From assembly GCA_002796245.1 (NCBI GenBank), contig PCWT01000031.1, forward strand, positions 11,139 to 51,884: a DNA stretch of 40,746 nt. The letters are read 5' to 3'. Within the stretch, counting starts at the first letter, position 1. Each line of letters starts with the position of its first letter. Below are positions 26,209-34,731 of the stretch, one piece after another. Origin of the DNA: Gammaproteobacteria bacterium CG11_big_fil_rev_8_21_14_0_20_46_22 (GTDB lineage: Bacteria > Pseudomonadota > Gammaproteobacteria > UBA12402). A program made the translations under genes and the position numbers. The notes beneath the pieces are model-generated. The model made no database searches. It saw nothing but the letters and a program-made list of their open reading frames with translations, and was not told where the DNA came from.

Positions 26209-26682
26209 ATGCGTTTTTTTCATATCGGATGTTTCATCATCGCCACATTGGCCTTATCCACCGGCTTTGCCACACAACTAGAGCGCAGCAAGTTCATGAC
26301 TGCCCTGCTCGAGCAACCTTTACCGAAAATTCGTGACTGTGCCAAACAAGGCCTGGTCGCCTACCAAAACACCTTAAGCCTGGTGTATCTCGACGACCAA
26401 CGCAGCGATCATGACGCCGACAAAGTCAAAGCCTATACCTGGGCTTATTTAGCGCTGTACCAACTCAAGCATCGCGACAAGCAAAACTTTTTGATTCAGC
26501 AACAAGCCGAATTTGTCACCGCCATCAGCAAGCAACTCACTGATCACGAGATCCGCCGGGCCAAGCATTTAGCACAAACCTATTATGAGCTGTATGGTAA
26601 ACATTGGCCGAAAGTGCCGGTGATGCGAAACGAGAGCTTTCCAAGCCAATGCAAGCTTGAATTATTAGAAAAACACGCCTAG
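26209..26682 (+). CDS. Secreted protein of unknown function, probably shortened by a TAG
   Basis: The 157-residue precursor has a signal peptide (MRFFHIGCFIIATLALSTGFA, cleavage near residue 21). The mature part is charged and helical, with KVKAYTWAYLALYQLKHRD and LTDHEIRRAKHLAQTYYELYG. This recalls the last helices of Sel1-repeat proteins, but no full repeat is present. The TAG at 26680-26682 is followed by 38 further open codons in the same frame and then, at once, by a terminator hairpin. The original gene probably ended at 26799, giving about 195 residues. Whether the short form still works is unknown. Confidence 0.7.
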   Translation: MRFFHIGCFIIATLALSTGFATQLERSKFMTALLEQPLPKIRDCAKQGLVAYQNTLSLVYLDDQRSDHDADKVKAYTWAYLALYQLKHRDKQNFLIQQQAEFVTAISKQLTDHEIRRAKHLAQTYYELYGKHWPKVPVMRNESFPSQCKLELLEKHA

Positions 26683-26799
26683 ATAAACCCGCTGAGCGAC
26701 GCTAACTTTAATGGCAACGCCCAAGATACAGAACTGAGCAATCTTCCCTTACTTAATCAAAACGAACTAGAAAACGCTGACAGCGACGAGCAACACTAA
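26683..26799 (+). pseudogene. In-frame 3' extension of the secreted-protein gene beyond TAG
   Basis: After the TAG the frame stays open for 38 codons to TAA (26797-26799). The predicted peptide is polar and acidic (for example NGNAQDTELSNLPLLNQNE) and looks like a natural protein tail rather than random sequence. The terminator begins 4 bp after the TAA. Confidence 0.5.
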
Positions 26800-26802
26800 A
26801 TC

Positions 26803-26823
26803 ACCGCCGGGCGGTTTTATTTT
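26803..26823 (+). terminator. Rho-independent terminator
   Basis: ACCGCC-G-GGCGGT forms a GC-rich hairpin followed by TTTATTTT. It lies directly after the TAA of the extended reading frame and 120 bp after the TAG. Confidence 0.7.
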
Positions 26824-26884
26824 ACAAGCCCGGCAAAATCCGCTCTAATGCCGTATCGTTCTGAAACGGCCGTGATACTAAGCT

Positions 26885-28240
26885 ATGAATAAAACACTCT
26901 TTATCTGGGTTACACTCATTTGTGCTGGCATGGGCGGCGTGCTCTATGGCTACGACATTGGCGTTATCTCAGGCGCACTCCTCTTCATCAAACAAAGCAT
27001 TGCGCTCACTCGCAGCCAAACCGAAATTATCGTGGGTGCCGTCTTATTCGGCGGCCTTATTGGCACACTGATCACCGGCAGCCTAGCGGATCGTTTTGGC
27101 CGACGCACGATGATACTGGTCGCCTGCGTGGTGTTTGCCGTGGGCTTATTGTTTATCCTCACTGCCAAAAGTTTTATTGCACTTCTCTTAGCCCGTTTAT
27201 TGCTCGGCATTGGCGTGGGTATCATTGCAGTCGCTGTGCCTTTATATTTGTCGGAAACGGCGCCGGCCAAACTTCGCGGCCGCGCCGTCACCCTCTTTCA
27301 AATTTTCTTAACACTCGGCATTTTGCTCGCCTACATCGTCGACAAAGCATTCACAGGCAGCGGCGACTGGCGCAGCATGTTCGCCATGATTTACATCCCT
27401 ACCGGTATTTTGTTTTTCAGTATGATCATGTTGCCTGAAACACCACGCTGGCTAGTTGTGCACCGTCGCTTGAAACACGCCGCGAACGTCATTCGTAAGA
27501 TCCATGGCGAATCACGCGTTGAGATTGAAATTGAAGCCATACAACGCTGCGGCCAACGCACCTCCTCACGCTGGCACACCTTATTCAACAAACAATATTT
27601 TCCAGCCTTGTGCTTAGCCGTCTTTATTGCCGTGAGCAATCAGCTCACTGGCGTGAATATCATTTTGCAATATGCGCCCACGGTGATTCAATCGGCCGGG
27701 ATGTCATCCCAAGCCACCACAATGATCGCCACAGTCGGCATTGGCGCGGTGCAATTTGTATTTACCTTAATCGCGCTCTCCTTGATTGATGTATTAGGCC
27801 GCAAATTTTTATTGTGCTTAGGCACGCTCGGCCTAGTATTATGCGATGTGTATTTGGCGTATGTGAACCATGTTTACCCTACGGGCTACACCTTAGCGGT
27901 CCACTCAGTCTACGGCCTACTCGCATACATCTTATTTTACGGCTTAGGCCCAGGTGTTGTGGTGTGGCTCGTGATTTCAGAATCTCTGCCCACCAAAGTG
28001 CGCGGCAAAGCGATTTCCTTGTGTTTGTTTTTCAATTCATTGGCTGCAGCACTATTATCCAGCGTGTTTTTATCGGTCGCGCACGCCATCGGCATGACCG
28101 CCACGTACAGCCTCTTTGCGTTTTTCACCTTTTTGTATTTCTTAAGTGCCTATATTTTCCTGCATGAAACCAAAGGGCAATCGCTGGAAGCGATCCAGCA
28201 GCGCCTGGAAAGAACGGCGCTGAAAGAGGCTGTGGAATAA
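26885..28240 (+). CDS. Sugar-porter-family MFS symporter
   Basis: The 451-residue, 12-helix protein belongs to the sugar porter family (XylE/GalP/AraE type), which imports monosaccharides or polyols with protons. Family signatures are GYDIGVISGALLFI in helix 1, DRFGRR in loop 2-3, PETPRWL after helix 6, QLTGVNIILQYAP in helix 7 and ETKGQSLEAIQ after helix 12. The glutamine/asparagine pair of the sugar site (QLTGVN) is intact. The actual sugar cannot be deduced. No clear ribosome binding site precedes the ATG at 26885. Confidence 0.92.
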   Translation: MNKTLFIWVTLICAGMGGVLYGYDIGVISGALLFIKQSIALTRSQTEIIVGAVLFGGLIGTLITGSLADRFGRRTMILVACVVFAVGLLFILTAKSFIALLLARLLLGIGVGIIAVAVPLYLSETAPAKLRGRAVTLFQIFLTLGILLAYIVDKAFTGSGDWRSMFAMIYIPTGILFFSMIMLPETPRWLVVHRRLKHAANVIRKIHGESRVEIEIEAIQRCGQRTSSRWHTLFNKQYFPALCLAVFIAVSNQLTGVNIILQYAPTVIQSAGMSSQATTMIATVGIGAVQFVFTLIALSLIDVLGRKFLLCLGTLGLVLCDVYLAYVNHVYPTGYTLAVHSVYGLLAYILFYGLGPGVVVWLVISESLPTKVRGKAISLCLFFNSLAAALLSSVFLSVAHAIGMTATYSLFAFFTFLYFLSAYIFLHETKGQSLEAIQQRLERTALKEAVE

Positions 28241-28297
28241 GGCGTCTCTTCGTATCACACAGTCTTGTAAATTTAAAAGCGCTAACACTTCAGCATC

Positions 28298-29521
28298 TTA
28301 GCTCGACTCAAAGCGCCTCTTCATTTCTCTTACATTTAAAAGATACTTTATAAGCTCTAAGGCCCGTTCTGGTATGCGGTCAAACTGCTTACGCTGATAA
28401 GCAACTTGCTGATCATGCGTAACCAAATCTTCAGGGAACGGCATGCCTTCTCTCGACTCATAAAGCCCAGGGCGGCTCAGGTAATAATCTGTCAAAATAC
28501 TTTTTTCGATCTCATAGTATTCATCGTTTTCTTCTATAGCGTCTAACGATCTGCTCGGCGGCTGTGGCTTACTACTAGGTGAAAGTGCCATAAAGAAAGT
28601 CGGATATGTGCGGCATAAATGGATTGACAGCTTGAGGTTCGCAAGCACGGGAATACCCATTGCTAACAGCGTCTCTAGGTTTCTGTGTTGAACCTTTTCC
28701 AGGTGCTGACTTATCTTTTTATAGTTTAGAATAATACCCCGCCAAAAGAGCCAGGATTGATATTCTGGAGAATAATTGCCACACAGCATGTTCTGAACAG
28801 CAAATTCAGCATGATTAAATCGAGCCGCCTCAATCGCAAAGAAAGCGACTTTTTTTAACGCTGCCTTATAGTGGTCTTGTTTAAAGAGCATGTTTTTTTG
28901 CGCCCTAAACACATCGCTCATGGTCTCAAATGCCTGTTTAAAATCATCCGGCGATAACAAACAGTCTTGATCATCATAAGCCGTCAGGGCCTCTGTTAAA
29001 ACAAGTAAACGATCAGAAACGCTGTGCTGATCATTCAGACCAGTAATATACAGCGCACCAGTATGGCGATGGGGAAACACCCTTTTTAAATCAACTTCGC
29101 CATAAATTTTATACGGCACATAGTGATGATCTGGGCCTTCTACAACCGGTGAATGAATGATTTTGTTTACACGAATCCAAACAGCATCTTTAATAGGCTG
29201 ATCGTCCAGTGCGACACGAAACCAAAGGTAAGTCTCTGCCTCGTTTAGCTTTTCTAAGTTTTCAGCGGCAACAGAAAGCAAACCGGTGGACTGAATCTGC
29301 CTAATAAACAGCCTATAACCTTCTGAAGACGTTCCGACAAATTCTTCAGTATCCGAGTCTAAGGGGTCGCCATCGTCCAAAAATCCTAGCTCATCATCGT
29401 TATCATCATTGCCAGAATCAGCGACGACCAGCTCACCATATCCATCATGAACATGCTCTTCGAATCGATATTTCCTACCTGTTGAAGGATCGTAAATTTC
29501 AGCCCAGAAACGCGCAGTCAC
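28298..29521 (-). CDS. Orphan acidic protein of unknown function
   Basis: This 407-residue protein matches no family I recognise. There is no signal peptide or membrane segment. An N-terminal part of ~170 residues looks beta-rich (FWAEIYDPSTGRKYRFEEH, YLWFRVALDD) and contains a very acidic loop at ~37-60 (NDDNDDELGFLDDGDPLD). A helical region (~180-310) follows, then a Pro/Ser spacer (PSSKPQPPSRS near residue 320) and a charged helical C-terminus. The soluble, lineage-specific character and the neighbouring repeats suggest an effector candidate, without direct evidence. Confidence 0.7.
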   Translation of the reverse strand: MTARFWAEIYDPSTGRKYRFEEHVHDGYGELVVADSGNDDNDDELGFLDDGDPLDSDTEEFVGTSSEGYRLFIRQIQSTGLLSVAAENLEKLNEAETYLWFRVALDDQPIKDAVWIRVNKIIHSPVVEGPDHHYVPYKIYGEVDLKRVFPHRHTGALYITGLNDQHSVSDRLLVLTEALTAYDDQDCLLSPDDFKQAFETMSDVFRAQKNMLFKQDHYKAALKKVAFFAIEAARFNHAEFAVQNMLCGNYSPEYQSWLFWRGIILNYKKISQHLEKVQHRNLETLLAMGIPVLANLKLSIHLCRTYPTFFMALSPSSKPQPPSRSLDAIEENDEYYEIEKSILTDYYLSRPGLYESREGMPFPEDLVTHDQQVAYQRKQFDRIPERALELIKYLLNVREMKRRFESS

Positions 29522-29562
29522 TCTCTACTTTTCCCTACTATTTTCACATAAGACGCGTGTAA

Positions 29563-29595
29563 CCCCGGGTTATCCCTTCGCTCAACCCAGGCTAC
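29563..29595. repeat. REP palindrome, short copy
   Basis: CCCCGGGTTATCC...CTCAACCCAGGCTAC. It shows the intact right end that is split by the mini-element at 11661/13361. Confidence 0.7.
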
Positions 29596-29620
29596 ATGCA
29601 CGAATAAAAACGAAACAAAC

Positions 29621-29728
29621 GTAGCAACCGTCTTGGGTAGCAACGTCTTTGCGAGGAGCGAAGCGACGTGGCAATCTCCAGATTAATGAGCCAGATTGCC
29701 GCGCTCACTGCTGTTCGCTCGCAATGAC
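29621..29728. repeat. GCGAGGAG-type palindromic repeat, copy 5, with leader
   Basis: The leader GTAGCAACCGTC...GGGTAGCAAC precedes the 84-bp core (29645-29728). The core overlaps the 3' end of the minus-strand gene at 29705, supplying its stop codon and last residues. Confidence 0.9.
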
Positions 29729-30166
29729 ATTAGCCGATAAAATGTCATTGCCCGGCTTCACAGCCGACTTCATAAAAGCACTGTGAAATACCTGCTGGCA
29801 ATCAATAAAGAGATACGCATTTTTCGTTTCATACACATGAAAGCATAAACGCTTTTTAAAATCCCAATGCTTCCATTGCACATACACCGTCCCATCTTTG
29901 GTAATACTGTAATGACCTGTATCAACCTGCGGCTCGCCCTTAGGCTTTATACCCATCTTACTCACCGCGTGTCCTTTCGCACCCAAGTAGAAAATATTGC
30001 TATCCTTCACCGTTTTTCCATTTAAATTATCGATAGGCACCGATGTATACGTTTTATTCAGAAACACGCTCTCTATCTGCGCCTTACTCATTGAGTGCAA
30101 AGATGCAGAAAAACCACATAATGGCATCAAAAAAAACAGAGTAGCCTTGCATACTTGTCGTTTCAT
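29705..30166 (-). CDS. Secreted protein whose C-terminus is repeat-encoded
   Basis: The 153-residue precursor has a signal peptide (MKRQVCKATLFFLMPLCGFS, cleavage near residue 21). The mature domain is beta-rich: YTSVPIDNLNGKTV, GHYSITKDGTVYVQWKHW and LCFHVYETKNAYLFIDC, with two cysteines that may pair. It resembles small domains of unknown function (DUF995-like) found in secreted proteobacterial proteins, but this is tentative. The last eight residues and the TGA stop are encoded by palindromic repeat copy 5, so the ancestral C-terminus was probably replaced. The ribosome binding site is AGGAG. Confidence 0.75.
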   Translation of the reverse strand: MKRQVCKATLFFLMPLCGFSASLHSMSKAQIESVFLNKTYTSVPIDNLNGKTVKDSNIFYLGAKGHAVSKMGIKPKGEPQVDTGHYSITKDGTVYVQWKHWDFKKRLCFHVYETKNAYLFIDCQQVFHSAFMKSAVKPGNDILSANVIASEQQ

Positions 30167-30280
30167 AACACACTCCTCAAAAAATCCACATCAAGCCCCA
30201 CCAAGCCAGTTTTGGTTAACATATGCCCGCTTAAGACTGATAACCCGAGTTGTCGTGTTTTGCAAGCAGCGACATCAAAA

Positions 30281-30568
30281 TTAAACAATACCAATTGACT
30301 TCACATCATCAAAAAAACCCAGAATCTCAGGCTTGCCAGCCAGCAAACTCAGCCAAGTTTCACTGATCTCAGGTGTGATCTCTTCAATATGCTGCGAATG
30401 ACTTTCTCGAGTATCCCAATGCTCAACACAGGTGAATTTATGCTTATCATCCTGATTTTGATAAAGCTTGATGCCCTGAAAACCCGGCACAGTTTTCATC
30501 ATTTCAAAAGAATTTAAAAACGCTTCTCTTGCCGATTCTTTGGTTAATACGTTGAATATAAATACCAT
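30281..30568 (-). CDS. Antibiotic biosynthesis monooxygenase (ABM) domain protein
   Basis: The 95-residue protein fits the ABM/YgiN-type dimeric ferredoxin-like fold. VFIFNVLTKESAREAFLNSF is the first strand and helix, GFQGIKLYQNQDD follows, and FTCVEHWDTRESHSQHIEE is the characteristic ..W.....H... segment. Such proteins are cofactor-free oxygenases on quinones, haem-degrading enzymes or quorum-signal processors. The substrate is not predictable. It is in the same direction as the GFA and GNAT genes, 36 bp downstream of the former. Confidence 0.85.
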   Translation of the reverse strand: MVFIFNVLTKESAREAFLNSFEMMKTVPGFQGIKLYQNQDDKHKFTCVEHWDTRESHSQHIEEITPEISETWLSLLAGKPEILGFFDDVKSIGIV

Positions 30569-30604
30569 AAGCTTTCACCTTGCAAAATCAAAACGAATCA
30601 TAGA

Positions 30605-30949
30605 TCAAATCGCCTTCCCGTCAAACACCTTTAACGGCAGCGATCGCCAGTCACAATCATCCAGCGCGCACAAATTAACACAGCAAGGAAATAAAGGCTC
30701 AGAGGGAATTAAATAAATATAGACACCACAATGCCGGCAGAAATAATGCTCGCCTTTCATTGTATTAAAGCGATAACAGCTTAAATCACCCTCACCTGAT
30801 GTGATACGTAAATTATCTGCCACGTGGTGAACAACGTTACGGATCGCACAGTAAGAGCAATTACACACCATGGGCTGTTTTAATTCCAACTCACACACAA
30901 ACCTGACTTTTTTACAATGGCAAGTTCCTGTGTAACGCGCTTTACTCAT
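30605..30949 (-). CDS. GFA-family zinc protein
   Basis: The ~114-residue protein has the GFA (glutathione-dependent formaldehyde-activating enzyme/CENP-V) fold. The zinc ligands lie in TCHCKKVRF, VCNCSYCAIRN and FCRHCGVYIY. Members bind zinc and sometimes glutathione, but most have no proven activity. The start is the ATG at 30949, which overlaps the GNAT stop as ATGA. The longer frame to 30982 lacks support. Confidence 0.88.
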   Translation of the reverse strand: MSKARYTGTCHCKKVRFVCELELKQPMVCNCSYCAIRNVVHHVADNLRITSGEGDLSCYRFNTMKGEHYFCRHCGVYIYLIPSEPLFPCCVNLCALDDCDWRSLPLKVFDGKAI

Positions 30950-31455
30950 AATGAAGAAAACCTTTGGAGATAGCCTTTCCAACTTGGTTCATCGAGCACC
31001 AGGCTCTCAAAATTACCCTGCGTATAGTCACGGATCACAGACTCCCAGAAAGCTTTCGCATAATCCAAGCCCGGTAACTGCCTGACTTCCCACTGCGTTT
31101 TATACGAATCAAATAGTTTTATGGCAGCCCATCTGCCAACACCAAACTTTCTATAAGCCGGCATCACAAAAAATTCGGCAATATCTCTTGTGGCTTTATC
31201 TTCATTTATCATGCTTGAAAGATTGATGACAGCAAAGCCAACTGGCAGCTCACCGGCATAAATCATATAAGCATTGTAACCAAACGGGCTCCAGTATTGC
31301 ATAATTTTATTTTGATCATATAACCCATCGAGATTCAGCTCTTCTTTCGTGATACAAGAAAACTCAAACTCGTAGAGCTGTTGAAGATGAACAAACGGAG
31401 CCTTTTTAATATCATCCACTCGATCTAGTCTTAAGCTTTGCATATCTAAACGCAC
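30946..31455 (-). CDS. GNAT-family acetyltransferase
   Basis: The 169-residue protein has the GNAT acetyl-CoA binding motif A around residues 93-120 (AEFFVMPAYRKFGVGRWAA, matching the R/Q-x-x-G-x-G/A loop). The preceding strand is LPVGFAVINLS. The acceptor is unknown. Its stop overlaps the start of the GFA gene by 4 bp, so GNAT-GFA-ABM look like one small unit, perhaps acquired together. The start at 31455 (MRLDMQSL) lacks a strong ribosome binding site. Confidence 0.85.
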   Translation of the reverse strand: MRLDMQSLRLDRVDDIKKAPFVHLQQLYEFEFSCITKEELNLDGLYDQNKIMQYWSPFGYNAYMIYAGELPVGFAVINLSSMINEDKATRDIAEFFVMPAYRKFGVGRWAAIKLFDSYKTQWEVRQLPGLDYAKAFWESVIRDYTQGNFESLVLDEPSWKGYLQRFSSL

Positions 31456-31501
31456 TATCTACTCCTAAGTCTCTGCTAATTGTTTACACGATAGCGCCCA
31501 T

Positions 31502-31666
31502 TAGGGCGTGTCCCTAACGTCGTCGCTGGGCTGCAAACCAAGCAAAATGGGCAAAAATTAAGGATGCTTTTCGTTAAATATGTTCAATATTCGCCTCAAA
31601 CCATCCTTAACTTTTGTACCATTATCTTGATTTTCGCACCTACCGAGACTTTAGGGACACGCCCTA
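31502..31666. mobile_element. 165-bp MITE with 16-bp perfect terminal repeats
   Basis: TAGGGCGTGTCCCTAA (31502-31517) is inverted exactly at 31651-31666. Inside, TTAAGGATG and CATCCTTAA form a second inverted pair. There is no coding capacity. A remnant of the same family lies at 10086-10135. It fills most of the 346-bp gap between the GNAT gene and the secreted protein at 31802. Confidence 0.85.
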
Positions 31667-31743
31667 GTCTTCTGTTCATTATCGATTCACCTCTAAATCA
31701 TTCATCATATCACGCTCTGAAACACACGCCTGAAACACAAGCC

Positions 31744-31772
31744 TTGAAAAAGAGTGCCAAAGTTGATAAAAT
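31744..31772 (+). promoter_or_regulatory. Sigma-70 promoter for the gene at 31802
   Basis: TTGAAA (31744-31749) and TAAAAT (31767-31772) are 17 bp apart, each matching five of six consensus bases. Confidence 0.65.
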
Positions 31773-31801
31773 TCGCCAAAAATAACAAAAGGAGAGCCCT
31801 C

Positions 31802-32251
31802 GTGAAACGTTTTCTATCTTTAGCCATCGCGGCAATTTGCACAGCCTCAGCCATGGCCGATCAATATATCCAAGTCATCAACGCATCCGACAAACCTGTT
31901 TTCGTAGAAACGAGCTCAGGCGCGCTTATCAAGGTACCAAAAGCCCATACCACAGGGTACAACATACACATCATGCCCCAAGACACAAAAATACTGATCA
32001 CAAATAATAAGGCGCAAATCACCAATACGTTTATTATCCACGCTCCAAGTCCAGAGTTTTCAGCATATCAATGTTCGCAGGCTGGCTCATGGGCGCTGAG
32101 CATTTCCGATAACAGTCACACAAACTCAGGCTTTGTCTGTGGAATAAGCAACAGAGGGAGTGGAAACACTAACTATACAGTTCTCATTACAGATAGCCAG
32201 GCCAGGTTAACGCCCAAACGAGGCAATGGTCTAGCAGCCGTTAATTATTGA
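31802..32251 (+). CDS. Small secreted protein of unknown function
   Basis: The GTG at 31802, preceded by AAAGGAG at the right distance, begins a Sec signal peptide (KRFLSLAIAAICTASAMA, cleavage after AMA). This beats the upstream in-frame ATG at 31754, which lies inside the promoter and would put a basic stretch before the signal. The mature ~130 residues are beta-rich (QYIQVINASDKPVFVETSSG, TKILITNNKAQITNTFIIHA) with two cysteines (YQCSQ, FVCGI). The shape recalls small periplasmic or surface beta-sandwich proteins. No family is recognised. Confidence 0.75.
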   Translation: MKRFLSLAIAAICTASAMADQYIQVINASDKPVFVETSSGALIKVPKAHTTGYNIHIMPQDTKILITNNKAQITNTFIIHAPSPEFSAYQCSQAGSWALSISDNSHTNSGFVCGISNRGSGNTNYTVLITDSQARLTPKRGNGLAAVNY

Positions 32252-32255
32252 TAAG

Positions 32256-32504
32256 CTATTCTGTTGTCGTGTATTTTTGCTCAGTCAGCTTATACACCTT
32301 CACGGTGGATAACTCACACGATCCACAGCCGGAGCCACAGTTGGCCACGCACTGATCTTCGGCTTTGACCACACCTTTTTGAATCAAGTGATCCATTAAC
32401 GCTTGTATATGATCCGGTTCTTCACGAAAGGTGATGATCAAGCCCTGCATCGTGGCTTCTTTATTTTCCTGCATATATTGCTTTAAGCGGCTAAGGGTGA
32501 GCAC
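32256..32504 (-). CDS. feoC: FeoC-like winged-helix protein
   Basis: The 82-residue protein has the small winged-helix shape of FeoC, which regulates or stabilises FeoB. MLTLSRLKQYMQENKEAT begins the helical part. A cysteine cluster, CVANCGSGCGSC, near residues 52-63 matches the Fe-S cysteines of the family. It starts with GTG at 32504, overlapping the end of feoB by 14 bp, with AAGGAG inside feoB as ribosome binding site. Confidence 0.88.
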   Translation of the reverse strand: MLTLSRLKQYMQENKEATMQGLIITFREEPDHIQALMDHLIQKGVVKAEDQCVANCGSGCGSCELSTVKVYKLTEQKYTTTE

Positions 32505-34731
32505 GACGCTTTCTCCTTCCCGCCACGGCGTACATCACCATAATCTGAGCAAATTGAAACGCTAACATGCCCGCGATCCAACATGCAGAAAACCAGCGAT
32601 GCGCTGAAAACATCACGGTTTGATAGAAAATGGTGGCGACGGCATAGGCCACACTAAAGCTCCAAAAGGTCGCAAAATACGCCCAACCTTTGCCGATCTC
32701 ACGCGCAATCACGCCCATGGTGGACACACAAGGAATGTAGAGCAGCACAAAAATCAAATACGCGTACGCCGCCCATGGGCTTAGAAAACGCTGGGCCATA
32801 TTGCCCATCGCACTTTGTGTCATATCATGATCGGCTTCGTTCGCCGTAAACGGGTTTAAACGTTGAGCCGAAAACAGCGATGAAAAACCCTGGAGCGTCA
32901 CTTGCCAGGCTTGTTGCAAACCCGCTAATAAATGAAAATCACTGGGTTTGTCGTTAAACTGCCCTTGTGTGTAAAGCGTATTTAACGTACCGACCACCAC
33001 TTCTTTGGCCAAAGTCCCTGTGATCAAACCCACCGTCGCCGGCCAGTTGTCTTGATGCACGCCCAGCGGTCGCAGCACGGGCGTAATCACACGACCCACG
33101 TCGGATAAAATCGATTGCGGGCTGCCCTGCGGCACAATCTTGCCATCGAGCTGTACCGCATTGAGTGTGCCGACCAAGACACACACGGGCACAATCACTT
33201 TACCCGCGCGAAAAATAAACCGCTTTAAACGCTGCCAGGTCATGATAAAAATCGATTTAAAATATGGCCAATGATAATTCGGCAGCTCCATCACAAAGGG
33301 CGCTTCTTTACCTTTGAGTACGCTCACTTTTAACAAATAACCCGTAAGCATGGCCACCAAAATACCGAGCAAATACAAAGAAAACACCACGATGCCACCG
33401 TGCGCTGGGTAAAATGCTGAAGCAAACACCACAAAAATGGCCAAGCGTGCACCACAAGACATAAACGGTGACATCATCGTCGTGAGAATACGATCGCGCG
33501 TGTTGCCGAGTGTGCGTGTGGCCATAATCGCAGGCACATTGCAGCCAAAGCCGATAATCAAGGGAATAAAGGCTTTACCGGGCAAGCCCACCGCCTGCAT
33601 AAAACGATCCACCACAAAAGCCGCGCGCGACATATAGCCTGAATCTTCTAAAAACGATAAACATAAAAACATTAAACCAATTTGTGGAATAAACGTTGCA
33701 ACTGTATTAATACCCAAACCAATTCCCTGGGCTAATAAAGCATTCATCCATAAAGGCAAGCCCAGCGCGTGAGCCAAGTGATTCACACCATCAATAAAAA
33801 TCACGCTCGAGCTGATATCAAACAAGGGCTGCAGCAAGGTACCCACGTTCATCGAGATTTCAAACATCAAATACATGATGAATAAAAATAACGGTATACC
33901 CAAAAAGCGGTGCATGAATAAACGATCCAGCCAGCGCGTCATGCTTTGTGCGATTTTATGTTGGACTATGACTGCATCACATAATTGATACATCGTCTGA
34001 TAACGCGCATCAGCCATGACGATATCACTGTCTTCTTCTGTTACAACTTCCAACCCCTGAATAATACGCTCGCATTCAGCCTGTGTGTCATTATCTAAAA
34101 TCACAGAGACTAAACGGTCTTTTTCCAGCAAACGGATGGCCTGCCAGCGACTTTTTTGCGGCGTGAGCGGAACGAGTTGTTCAATCGTATCTTCAATACG
34201 CGGATGAAACGATAAAGCCTTGGGCAAATCCCCTCGTACATACTCGCAAATCGCGGTTTGCAAAGCTTTCACCCCTTTGCCGCGACTACCCACCAACTCT
34301 AACACCGGACAAGACAAACGCTTCGATAGCTCGGCCGCATTCACTGCCTTGTGCTGTCGCTTAGCCACATCGCTCATATTGAGCACGACGATCATCGGCA
34401 CTTGCATATCCAAAAGCTGCAAGGTGAGATACAGGTGACGTTGAAGATTAGACGCATCCAAAATATTGACGAATAAATCCGCCTCTTGGCTCATCAAAAA
34501 ATTACTGGCAATGGCCTCATCAATCGCACCCTCACCGGATGAGACATTCAGCGAGTAAATACCCGGTAAATCGATCAAGGTGATACGCTCATCGCCGCAA
34601 CGCATTTGTGCGGTTTTTTTATCGACCGTGACACCGGCCCAATTACCGACTTTTTGGCTGCTACCGCTTAAGCGATTAAAAATGGTTGTCTTACCGCAAT
34701 TGGGGTTGCCGATAAACGCCACACGCTTCAT
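32491..34731 (-). CDS. feoB: Ferrous iron transporter FeoB
   Basis: FeoB is the inner-membrane Fe2+ transporter with a cytosolic G domain. The ATG at 34731 overlaps the feoA stop as ATGA and gives 746 residues. A GTG nine bases upstream is less likely. The G domain shows G1 GNPNCGKT (residues 8-15), G3 DLPG (~53) and G4 NMSD (~117). A helical GDI-like domain follows to ~260, then the membrane region with Gate motifs: GCNVPAIMATRT and GTLAKEVVVGT. It is the central gene of feoABC. Confidence 0.97.
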   Translation of the reverse strand: MKRVAFIGNPNCGKTTIFNRLSGSSQKVGNWAGVTVDKKTAQMRCGDERITLIDLPGIYSLNVSSGEGAIDEAIASNFLMSQEADLFVNILDASNLQRHLYLTLQLLDMQVPMIVVLNMSDVAKRQHKAVNAAELSKRLSCPVLELVGSRGKGVKALQTAICEYVRGDLPKALSFHPRIEDTIEQLVPLTPQKSRWQAIRLLEKDRLVSVILDNDTQAECERIIQGLEVVTEEDSDIVMADARYQTMYQLCDAVIVQHKIAQSMTRWLDRLFMHRFLGIPLFLFIMYLMFEISMNVGTLLQPLFDISSSVIFIDGVNHLAHALGLPLWMNALLAQGIGLGINTVATFIPQIGLMFLCLSFLEDSGYMSRAAFVVDRFMQAVGLPGKAFIPLIIGFGCNVPAIMATRTLGNTRDRILTTMMSPFMSCGARLAIFVVFASAFYPAHGGIVVFSLYLLGILVAMLTGYLLKVSVLKGKEAPFVMELPNYHWPYFKSIFIMTWQRLKRFIFRAGKVIVPVCVLVGTLNAVQLDGKIVPQGSPQSILSDVGRVITPVLRPLGVHQDNWPATVGLITGTLAKEVVVGTLNTLYTQGQFNDKPSDFHLLAGLQQAWQVTLQGFSSLFSAQRLNPFTANEADHDMTQSAMGNMAQRFLSPWAAYAYLIFVLLYIPCVSTMGVIAREIGKGWAYFATFWSFSVAYAVATIFYQTVMFSAHRWFSACWIAGMLAFQFAQIMVMYAVAGRRKRRAHP

